The notes beneath the pieces were generated by a model. That model worked only from the letters and a program-made list of their open reading frames with translations, was not told the DNA's origin and did not search any database. Below are positions 1 to 4,678 of a stretch of DNA of 9,961 bases, piece by piece. How positions within the stretch are numbered: position 1 is the first letter of the stretch; every line of letters begins with the position of its first letter. Source of the DNA: an uncultured Azospirillum sp. (lineage in GTDB: Bacteria; Pseudomonadota; Alphaproteobacteria; Azospirillales; Azospirillaceae); contig CALGOL010000113.1 of assembly GCA_937960755.1 (NCBI GenBank), positions 1 to 9,961 of the forward strand, in the 5' to 3' direction. The position numbers and the translations under genes were made by a program.

Positions 1-477
1 GCGGCGGTCGCCGGCGATCCCGGCCTGCTCGACCGGTTGCGACGGGATTTGCTGGCCGGCGCCCGCGACAATCCGGGCTTTTTACACCACTTCGCCAAGC
101 CCGCCTTGGCGTTCGATGCGCCGCGGACGCCGTGGTTGGCCGGACTGTTCGGCCGAGGTTCGTCACCGTCGATCGACCTGAAGAAGGCGGCGCTCTTCCC
201 AATTGTGCATGGCGCCCGCACGCTGGCGCTTGAGGCGGGGCTCGATGTCCTCCACACCGCCGACCGGCTGGAGGCGCTGGCGGCGCGGCGCACCCTTGAC
301 CCGGGTCTGGCGCGCGATGCGGTTGACGCCTTCTTCTTCGTCTCGGCGATGCGCCTGGACGCCGCCATAACGGCCGACGACTTGACCGAAGCGCGCCGCG
401 CCAAGCTCGATGTATGCTTGGCGACGGTCAAACGTTTCAAGGAGGAGCTGGCGCGACGTTTTCGCCTCGACCGCTGA
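1..477 (+). CDS. DUF294-type putative nucleotidyltransferase, C-terminal part (5' partial)
   Basis: The reading frame is open from the first base of the window, so the gene starts upstream and only about 158 C-terminal residues are seen. The visible part is all-helical and resembles the DUF294_C (putative nucleotidyltransferase substrate-binding) domain. It has the run LLAGARDNPGFLHHFAKPAL, then a loop ending in IDLKKAALFPIVHGARTLAL, then LEALAARRTLD and DAVDAFFFVSAMRLD. In this family the domain usually follows CBS and/or cyclic-nucleotide-binding domains and a DUF294 nucleotidyltransferase core. Those parts would lie outside the window and cannot be checked here. The substrate of the family is not established, and a role in nucleotide-dependent signalling is inference. 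The last codons overlap no other gene, and the next gene begins 52 bases downstream. The family call is fairly secure and the function is unknown. Confidence 0.75.
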   Translation, partial: AAVAGDPGLLDRLRRDLLAGARDNPGFLHHFAKPALAFDAPRTPWLAGLFGRGSSPSIDLKKAALFPIVHGARTLALEAGLDVLHTADRLEALAARRTLDPGLARDAVDAFFFVSAMRLDAAITADDLTEARRAKLDVCLATVKRFKEELARRFRLDR

Positions 478-494
478 GTCTGGCGGAATAAAGG

Positions 495-523
495 TTGGCG
501 GCGCAGCCCCCCCACCCTATCTA
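495..523 (+). promoter_or_regulatory. Candidate sigma70-type promoter of the pentapeptide-repeat gene
   Basis: A TTGGCG hexamer (495-500) and a TATCTA hexamer (518-523) are separated by 17 bases. The downstream ATG at 530 lies about seven bases after the -10, which is where transcription would be expected to start. The spacer includes a run of seven C (507-513). The hexamers match the consensus only partly, so this is a candidate only. Confidence 0.3.
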
Positions 524-529
524 TTTGGA

Positions 530-1042
530 ATGAAAAGAATCGTTATCGCATTCGCTTTTGCAGCCCTGTCAGCCGCGGCGCTGTTGAGCGGAACTTCCGC
601 CGCCTGGGCCGATTGCGCCGACGGCGCCGCCCCCGGCGTAAACTGGCGGCGCTGTCTGTTCGACGGCCGCCCCTTGGTGGGCGCCGATTTATCGGGCGCC
701 ATGTTGCGCGACGCCGCGTTTTATCGCGGGCGGCTTGACGGCGCCAATCTGTCAGACGCAGACGCATATCGGGCGAAATTCGTCAGCGCCTCCGCCAAAG
801 CCGCCAAATTCGACCGCGCCCGGCTGATTGAGGCGGATTTCACCCGCGCCGATCTATCCGGCGCGTCTTTCGTCGGCGCCGATTTACGCAACGCCCGGTT
901 GGTGGACGTCAACTTGCAAGGCGGCGACCTGACCGACGCCCGCCTGCACGGCGCCGATCTGCGGCAAACCGATTTTTCCGGCGCCCGCTGGATCGACGGG
1001 CGCAAAATCTGCGCGGAGAAATCCATTGGGCAGTGCAATTAA
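530..1042 (+). CDS. Secreted pentapeptide-repeat protein
   Basis: A 170-residue protein. Residues 1-27 form a typical Sec signal peptide: MKR, a hydrophobic core, then an AWA site with cleavage predicted before D28. The mature part, from about residue 45 to 150, is about 20 tandem five-residue units of the A(D/N)Lxx type (GADLS, GANLS, EADFT, RADLS, GASFV, GADLR, DARLH, GADLR). Such units fold into a right-handed square beta-helix. Two cysteines precede the repeats (C29, C42) and two follow them (C161, C169), which suggests disulfide-capped ends in the periplasm. I chose the start at 530 because the signal peptide begins there. An upstream in-frame ATG at 410 would overlap the previous gene and bury the signal. 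No good ribosome site precedes 530. Pentapeptide folds serve many roles (gyrase mimicry, scaffolding), and the export signal argues against a gyrase target. Specific function unknown. Confidence 0.85.
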   Translation: MKRIVIAFAFAALSAAALLSGTSAAWADCADGAAPGVNWRRCLFDGRPLVGADLSGAMLRDAAFYRGRLDGANLSDADAYRAKFVSASAKAAKFDRARLIEADFTRADLSGASFVGADLRNARLVDVNLQGGDLTDARLHGADLRQTDFSGARWIDGRKICAEKSIGQCN

Positions 1043-1121
1043 CCGGGCCGTGCAATTAAATAGAAAATCCAGCCGTCAAACGCGATCTAAGGGAATAAAT
1101 TGCGATGGGCGGCGGCCTCTC

Positions 1122-1155
1122 TTGCCGATTGGTGAAAATTCGGGCTAATTAGAAT
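1122..1155 (+). promoter_or_regulatory. Candidate promoter region of the diguanylate cyclase operon
   Basis: The AT-rich part of the 164-base gap contains TTGCCG (1122-1127), then 18 bases, then TAATTA (1146-1151). An overlapping alternative is TTGGTG (1129-1134), 15 bases, then TAGAAT (1150-1155), whose -10 matches the consensus at five of six positions. Either would drive the gene starting at 1207 and the two genes behind it. Hexamer matching alone is weak evidence. Confidence 0.3.
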
Positions 1156-1206
1156 CCAACCGTTGCGTGGCTGATGGGGCGGCGGGGACTAAGAGAGGCC
1201 TGGGAC

Positions 1207-2229
1207 ATGGGGTTCAACGAAGACATAGCGCGCGCCACCGATTTAGCGCGACGCGCTGTTCAGCGCTTGGCGGAAGAGCGCCTCGCCCCCAACCCGGAAA
1301 ATTTCACCATTTGGTACGCTTACTACAGCGGCCAGTTTCCCGATCTCGCCCGCGCCATCGATCTGGCGCAACGCGACGGCGCGGCGCTGACCCAGACCCA
1401 TTGCGACGAGATATATAAACGCTTCTTTTCGCTGGATTCCGAATCCCAAGCGATCCGCGACACCTCGGAGCGGGCGCGCGCCGCGCTGTCAAAAATCATG
1501 GAGCTGCTGGAAACGGTGGGGGCGGAAACCAACCGCTACGGCGATCGCTTGGCGGGTTTGTCCGGCGAGCTGGATCAGCCCCTGGCGATTGACGACCTGC
1601 GGGCGATGGTGGCGGCGTTGGCCGCCGAAACGGTCACCATCGTCGAGCGACAGAACCGGCTGCAATCCCAGTTGTTCGACGCTAGTCAGCAGTTGGCTGA
1701 AATGCGCGTGAATCTGGAGTCGGCGCGGCGGGAGGCGATGACCGACGGCTTGACCGGCATCGCCAACCGCAAGGGCTTTGATCGCGCGCTCACCGACGCG
1801 GCCCAGGACGCCAATGAAAACAGCGCCCCCTTATCGCTGCTGATGCTCGACATCGATCATTTCAAACATTTCAACGACACCCACGGCCATCTGGTCGGCG
1901 ATCATGTGCTGCGTCTGATCGCCAAGGTGATGACCGACACCGTCAAGGGCCGCGACACCGCCGCCCGCTACGGCGGCGAGGAATTCGCCATCATCCTGCC
2001 TAAAACCACCCAGGACAACGCCGTCAAGGTGGCGGAGCAGGTGCGCACCGCCGTGGGCTCTCGCCAAATCGTCAATAAAAACCGCGCCACCAGTTATGGC
2101 AGCGTCACGTTATCCATTGGCTGCGCGCAGTGGCGGCGGGGCGAGCCCTTGACGGATTTCATTCGCCGCGCAGATCAAGCGCTGTATCACGCCAAGCGCA
2201 ACGGGCGAAATCAGGTTCACGCGGAGTAG
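1207..2229 (+). CDS. Diguanylate cyclase (GGDEF domain) with helical N-terminal domain
   Basis: Makes cyclic di-GMP from two GTP. The 340-residue product has an N-terminal helical module (about 1-85) marked by NPENFTIWYAYYSG at 29-42. A region rich in heptad-like helix (about 85-178) links it to a C-terminal GGDEF domain (about 178-340). The catalytic features are present: DGLT at 180-183, the metal/GTP-binding DIDHFK from 215, and GGEEF at 256-260. The usual inhibitory-site arginine is replaced by lysine (KGRD, 247-250). There is no membrane segment or signal peptide, so the enzyme is cytoplasmic and probably dimerises through the linker helices. I chose ATG 1207 because AGAGAGG lies eight bases before it. 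An in-frame ATG at 1174 has no ribosome site. The cinA-like gene starts three bases after the stop, so the two are almost certainly co-transcribed. The trigger sensed by the N-terminal module is unknown. Confidence 0.93.
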   Translation: MGFNEDIARATDLARRAVQRLAEERLAPNPENFTIWYAYYSGQFPDLARAIDLAQRDGAALTQTHCDEIYKRFFSLDSESQAIRDTSERARAALSKIMELLETVGAETNRYGDRLAGLSGELDQPLAIDDLRAMVAALAAETVTIVERQNRLQSQLFDASQQLAEMRVNLESARREAMTDGLTGIANRKGFDRALTDAAQDANENSAPLSLLMLDIDHFKHFNDTHGHLVGDHVLRLIAKVMTDTVKGRDTAARYGGEEFAIILPKTTQDNAVKVAEQVRTAVGSRQIVNKNRATSYGSVTLSIGCAQWRRGEPLTDFIRRADQALYHAKRNGRNQVHAE

Positions 2230-2232
2230 CGG

Positions 2233-3033
2233 ATGTCTCAGACGGCTGAACGGGCGCCGACGGCGGCGGTTCTCATTATCGGTAACGAAATACTTTCCGG
2301 CCGCACGAAAGACGCCAATCTGTCCTATATCGCCGAAAAACTGGCGACTATCGGCGTGCCGGTGCGCGAAGCCCGCGTCATACCCGATGTTGAAGATGAA
2401 ATCATCGCCGCGGTGAACGCTTTGCGCGCCCGCTATTCTTACGTCTTCACCACCGGCGGCATCGGTCCGACCCATGACGACATCACCGCCGCCAGCGTCG
2501 CCAAGGCCTTTGGCCTGGGCCTCGAGTTGAACGCCGACGCGCTTGACCGGCTCACCCGTCATTATCCGTCCGGCAACCTCAATGAAGCCCGCAAGCGCAT
2601 GGCGCATATTCCACCGGGCGCGCCGCTAATCGACAACCCGATCAGCGCGGCCCCCGGCTTTCGACTTGACAACGTCTTCGTGTTGCCCGGCGTGCCGCGC
2701 ATCATGCAGGCGATGCTCGACGGCTTGCTCCCCCATTTGTCCGGCGGTCCGCCGATCCGGTCGCGAATCGTCGCGACGCCGCTGTTGGAAGGAACCATCG
2801 CCGCCGATTTGGGCGCGGTGCAAGCGGCGTTTCCCGACATCGACATCGGCTCCTACCCGTATTTTCGCGCCGGCGCCTTTGGCGTGAGCTTGGTGTTGCG
2901 TGGAACCAACCTAGATCAGTTGGAGGCGGCGACGCAGGCCACCGCGGCGATGATTGAGCGATTGGGCGGAACCTGCGTCATCACCGATGGAACCGATCAT
3001 GGCTCGGCCTCGACGGATGGGGAAAGCGACTGA
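2233..3033 (+). CDS. CinA N-terminal / MoaB-MogA-like domain protein (competence/damage-inducible protein A family)
   Basis: A 266-residue protein of the molybdopterin-binding (MoaB/MogA) fold. Diagnostic segments are AVLIIGNEILSGRTKDAN near the N-terminus, the TTGGIGPTHDDIT loop beginning at residue 73, and the FVLPGVPRIMQAML segment after the central domain. Full-length CinA has a second, C-terminal nicotinamide-nucleotide amidase domain. It is absent here, and the chain ends with an acidic Ser/Thr/Asp-rich tail. The stand-alone form is common in alphaproteobacteria. In CinA the corresponding domain has nucleotide pyrophosphatase activity towards ADP-ribose-type substrates in studied members. 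Whether this one has that activity or acts in molybdopterin metabolism cannot be told from sequence. The ribosome site CGGAG overlaps the stop of the upstream diguanylate cyclase gene, which supports translational coupling. The next gene follows after 27 bases. Confidence 0.88.
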   Translation: MSQTAERAPTAAVLIIGNEILSGRTKDANLSYIAEKLATIGVPVREARVIPDVEDEIIAAVNALRARYSYVFTTGGIGPTHDDITAASVAKAFGLGLELNADALDRLTRHYPSGNLNEARKRMAHIPPGAPLIDNPISAAPGFRLDNVFVLPGVPRIMQAMLDGLLPHLSGGPPIRSRIVATPLLEGTIAADLGAVQAAFPDIDIGSYPYFRAGAFGVSLVLRGTNLDQLEAATQATAAMIERLGGTCVITDGTDHGSASTDGESD

Positions 3034-3060
3034 CCGGGCGGACACTAAGGAGTGACGGCT

Positions 3061-3306
3061 ATGCGCCCTTGGGAAAAACACGCCATCTTTTTTTTGCTGA
3101 AACACCTCGCCACCGGCGCCGTCGGGGCGATTGTGCTGGCCACTGGCATACTTGTGACGAATGTCGCCGGCATCGGTCAGTTGGTGGCGAACAGCGAGCA
3201 TGGGGTGATCGCGGCGATTATGCTCTACGCCTCGCTCATCTTGACTTTCGGCAGCGTCGCCATGGGCATTGGCATTATGGCGCTGAACGAGGACACGCGC
3301 CCCTGA
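3061..3306 (+). CDS. Small two-helix inner-membrane protein, unknown function
   Basis: An 81-residue hydrophobic protein with two predicted membrane helices. One is at about residues 9-35 (FFLLKHLATGAVGAIVLATG and following) and one at about 48-75. A short linker containing NSEHG joins them, and a charged tail (NEDTRP) follows. The N-terminus MRPWEKH carries positive charge. I chose ATG 3061 because an excellent ribosome site, TAAGGAG (3046-3052), lies eight bases before it. An in-frame GTG at 3052 overlaps that site and is unlikely. The gene is the third of a tight plus-strand unit behind the diguanylate cyclase and the CinA-like protein. Codons 9-12 contain a run of eight T (3088-3095). I do not recognise a named family and assign no function. 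Coding status is well supported by the ribosome site and helix pattern. Confidence 0.75.
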   Translation: MRPWEKHAIFFLLKHLATGAVGAIVLATGILVTNVAGIGQLVANSEHGVIAAIMLYASLILTFGSVAMGIGIMALNEDTRP

Positions 3307-3341
3307 CCCGGCCTTGGCGCGCGCCGGTGAAAACGCCCGTC

Positions 3342-3512
3342 TCACCCGGCGACGAAAATCTCGTACCCCCAGGCCAGCGCGGCCAGCAGCGCCAGCCAAA
3401 TGGCGGCGTGTTTTAACACGTCGCCCTTCTTTGCTGCGCCCAACGCGGCGGGAAACACCAAAATCGCCGCCATTGCGACGGCGGCGAGTTGCAACCATTG
3501 ATTTTCGCTCAT
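3342..3512 (-). CDS. Small two-helix membrane protein (56 residues), unknown function
   Basis: A short minus-strand gene of 56 codons plus TGA stop. The product begins MSENQWLQLAAVAM and has two hydrophobic stretches (about residues 6-26 and 36-55). A basic turn AAKKGDVLKHA separates them, so it should be a helical hairpin in the inner membrane. Support for coding is strong: the sequence before the ATG on the minus strand reads AGGAGGTG with seven bases of spacing, a near-perfect ribosome site, and the product is a clean membrane hairpin. The second segment (KHAAIWLALLAALAWGYEIF) loosely resembles the membrane anchor found at the N-terminus of bacterial retropepsin-like proteases, but no protease domain follows. 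The gene is divergent from bolA and converges on the 81-residue membrane protein gene. Function unknown. Confidence 0.7.
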   Translation of the reverse strand: MSENQWLQLAAVAMAAILVFPAALGAAKKGDVLKHAAIWLALLAALAWGYEIFVAG

Positions 3513-3565
3513 ACTTTTTCACCTCCTAAGCGCTTCTCCAAAGCTCCGTCCGCGCCTAAACATGC

Positions 3566-3571
3566 TATATA
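3566..3571. promoter_or_regulatory. Candidate -10 element between the divergent 56-residue gene and bolA
   Basis: The 102-base gap between the two divergent starts contains a single AT-rich TATATA, which is self-complementary and could serve either direction. No convincing -35 hexamer lies at the right distance on either strand. The assignment is therefore weak. Confidence 0.2.
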
Positions 3572-3614
3572 GGCGTCGATCGCCAAGGTTTCACCAACGC
3601 CAGGAGCGCGCATC

Positions 3615-3899
3615 ATGACCACCTACGCCGACCGCATCCGCAGCAAAATCACAGCGGCGTTAGCCCCCGAAATGCTGGAGGTCATCGACGAATCTCATCG
3701 GCACGCCGGGCACCTGCAACACGACGGCGGCGCCGGTCAGGAAGGCGAAACCCACTTCCGCGTATTGGTGGTCTCAAGTGTTTTCATCGGCAAATCGCGC
3801 GTCGCCCGCCAAAGGTTAGTTTACGACCTTCTGGCTGCGGAATTAGCGGAACGCGTCCATGCGCTAAGCCTTACCACTCTGGCCCCAGAAGAGCGATAA
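3615..3899 (+). CDS. bolA: BolA family protein
   Basis: A 94-residue protein covering the whole BolA fold. Family signatures are LEVIDESHRHAGH (residues 21-33), GETHFRVLVVS (44-54), F-x-GKSRVARQRLVYDLL (57-73) and VHALSL (81-86). H82 is the conserved C-terminal histidine that in studied members helps hold a [2Fe-2S] cluster shared with a monothiol glutaredoxin. BolA proteins act in iron-sulfur cluster trafficking and stress or morphology control in the cytoplasm. The start is fixed by AGGAG (3602-3606), eight bases before the ATG. In many alphaproteobacteria the neighbour is a J-domain gene with cobalt-chelatase genes beyond. Here that partner is absent, and the divergent neighbour is a 56-residue membrane protein instead. 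The family call is secure. Which BolA paralogue it is cannot be decided from the window. Confidence 0.93.
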   Translation: MTTYADRIRSKITAALAPEMLEVIDESHRHAGHLQHDGGAGQEGETHFRVLVVSSVFIGKSRVARQRLVYDLLAAELAERVHALSLTTLAPEER

Positions 3900-3919
3900 A
3901 CCTCACAACAACAACATTA

Positions 3920-3937
3920 AATACATACGTATGTATT
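3920..3937. promoter_or_regulatory. 18-bp perfect palindrome, operator-like
   Basis: The 18 bases AATACATACGTATGTATT are exactly self-complementary, in an AT-rich gap just after bolA and 135 bases before the RHH regulator gene. The ACATAC/GTATGT half-sites resemble operators bound by dimeric repressors of the TetR/AcrR type or similar. As RNA it would form only a weak AU-rich hairpin without a U tract, so a bolA terminator is less likely. Confidence 0.5.
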
Positions 3938-3994
3938 ACATCAGCGAAGGGAGGAGAAATCTCGGCATTATTTCTTTTTATAAGTGTATTGGCT

Positions 3995-4022
3995 TTGCTT
4001 TTTCTGAATCTTTCGCTACATT
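3995..4022 (+). promoter_or_regulatory. Candidate promoter of the RHH gene
   Basis: TTGCTT (3995-4000) is followed after 16 bases by TACATT (4017-4022) in the AT-rich gap upstream of the RHH gene. The expected start of transcription near 4029 would place the 14-bp palindrome at 4043-4056 inside the leader. The match to consensus is partial. Confidence 0.3.
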
Positions 4023-4042
4023 GGGCGTAATTTGAATGCTGC

Positions 4043-4056
4043 GGCTGCATGCAGCC
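4043..4056. repeat. 14-bp perfect palindrome just upstream of the RHH gene
   Basis: GGCTGCATGCAGCC is exactly self-complementary and directly precedes the presumed ribosome site AAGGGA (4057-4062) of the RHH gene at 4073. It could be an autoregulatory operator for the dimeric RHH protein. It could also be a small RNA hairpin (five G-C/T-A pairs around a CATG loop) affecting ribosome access. Confidence 0.45.
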
Positions 4057-4072
4057 AAGGGAATGTCAGGCG

Positions 4073-4555
4073 ATGTCCAAGCCGAGAGGACGTCAGAGAA
4101 AAAAGACGCCGGCGACGTTGGGGGTTGAGCCGCTCCAGGGGCGAAACGTCCTGTTGCACGGCGAGCAGCGCACCAGCATGCGGCTGGAGCCGTCGATGTG
4201 GTTGGCTCTTGAAGAGATCGCGAAACGCGAGTGCATCTCCATCAACGGTCTGTGCAGCCGTATCGACCAGCGATTGAAAGAGCAGGCGCGACGGAAAGGA
4301 ATTGATCCTGACAAGTCTGAGGTTACGTTAACGTCAGGCGTCAGAGTGTTCATCTTCGCCTACTATCGCGCCGCTTCGACGGAATCGGGGCATCAGGCCG
4401 CTGGGCATGGGTTGGGCGATCCGTTTATCGGCACGCCCTTCGCCAAACCAGAAGATGAAGCCGACCCATCGCCCGTGGGGGGGGAGCCGTCCCCCGAAGC
4501 GCCGACGCGGCACAGCGTCAGCCAATCGCACGAGGCAAGCCTGACCGTTGAGTAA
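4073..4555 (+). CDS. Ribbon-helix-helix (RHH_4-type) DNA-binding protein
   Basis: A 160-residue protein. After a basic N-terminus (SKPRGRQRKK), residues about 34-104 match the alphaproteobacterial RHH_4 domain. The DNA-contacting strand is RTSMRLEPSMW, followed by helices ALEEIAKRECISINGLCSRID and SGVRVFIFAYYRAA. RHH proteins act as dimers that insert a two-stranded ribbon into the major groove of palindromic sites. The remaining C-terminal part, about 55 residues, is rich in Pro, Glu, Ser and Gly and probably disordered. It contains a run of eight G (4477-4484) in the DNA. I prefer ATG 4073 (MSKPRG), preceded by AAGGGA at ten bases. An in-frame ATG at 4049 lies inside a palindrome and lacks a ribosome site. 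The targets are unknown, and two palindromes upstream make autoregulation plausible. Confidence 0.85.
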   Translation: MSKPRGRQRKKTPATLGVEPLQGRNVLLHGEQRTSMRLEPSMWLALEEIAKRECISINGLCSRIDQRLKEQARRKGIDPDKSEVTLTSGVRVFIFAYYRAASTESGHQAAGHGLGDPFIGTPFAKPEDEADPSPVGGEPSPEAPTRHSVSQSHEASLTVE

Positions 4556-4581
4556 CGACGAGGTCCTTGTCTCGCGAACGC

Positions 4582-4611
4582 TTGGACGAAAGGACCAGTA
4601 GTTGCTATGCT
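4582..4611 (+). promoter_or_regulatory. Candidate promoter of the class III aminotransferase gene
   Basis: TTGGAC (4582-4587) is followed after 18 bases by TATGCT (4606-4611). Transcription would begin near 4618, so the stem-loop at 4622-4641 would sit at the very 5' end of the message. Both hexamers are moderate matches. Confidence 0.35.
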
Positions 4612-4621
4612 GTTCGCTCTC

Positions 4622-4641
4622 GCGCCGGGTTCGCCCGGCGC
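4622..4641 (+). other. Strong 8-bp stem-loop with TTCG loop upstream of the aminotransferase gene
   Basis: GCGCCGGG, a TTCG loop and CCCGGCGC form an uninterrupted GC-rich hairpin. It is followed by C-rich sequence, not a T run, so it is a poor intrinsic terminator for the RHH gene. Its position just after the candidate promoter suggests a structured 5' leader of the aminotransferase message. A Rho-assisted end of the RHH transcript is the alternative. Confidence 0.5.
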
Positions 4642-4678
4642 CTCATCTCCCCCCAGAGACGAAAGCGGATCAGCAGCG

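Noticed and set aside
1105..1152. A 15-codon ORF (MGGGLSCRLVKIRAN) before the cyclase gene, with AAGGGA about ten bases upstream, as a leader peptide
   Set aside because: It overlaps the candidate promoter hexamers, so it would lie upstream of the transcript start, and it shows no regulatory codon run.
3308..3327. A hairpin between the convergent 81- and 56-residue genes as a terminator
   Set aside because: Only five base pairs (CCGGC/GCCGG) and no T tract on either strand at the right place.
2911..3522. A 203-codon minus-strand frame over the end of the CinA-like gene and the 81-residue gene
   Set aside because: The product is arginine-rich and overlaps two supported genes. The real minus-strand gene here is the 56-residue ORF in another frame with the AGGAGGTG ribosome site.
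3931..4035. A 34-codon ORF starting inside the 18-bp palindrome
   Set aside because: It has no ribosome site before its ATG and an unremarkable composition; probably chance in AT-rich sequence.
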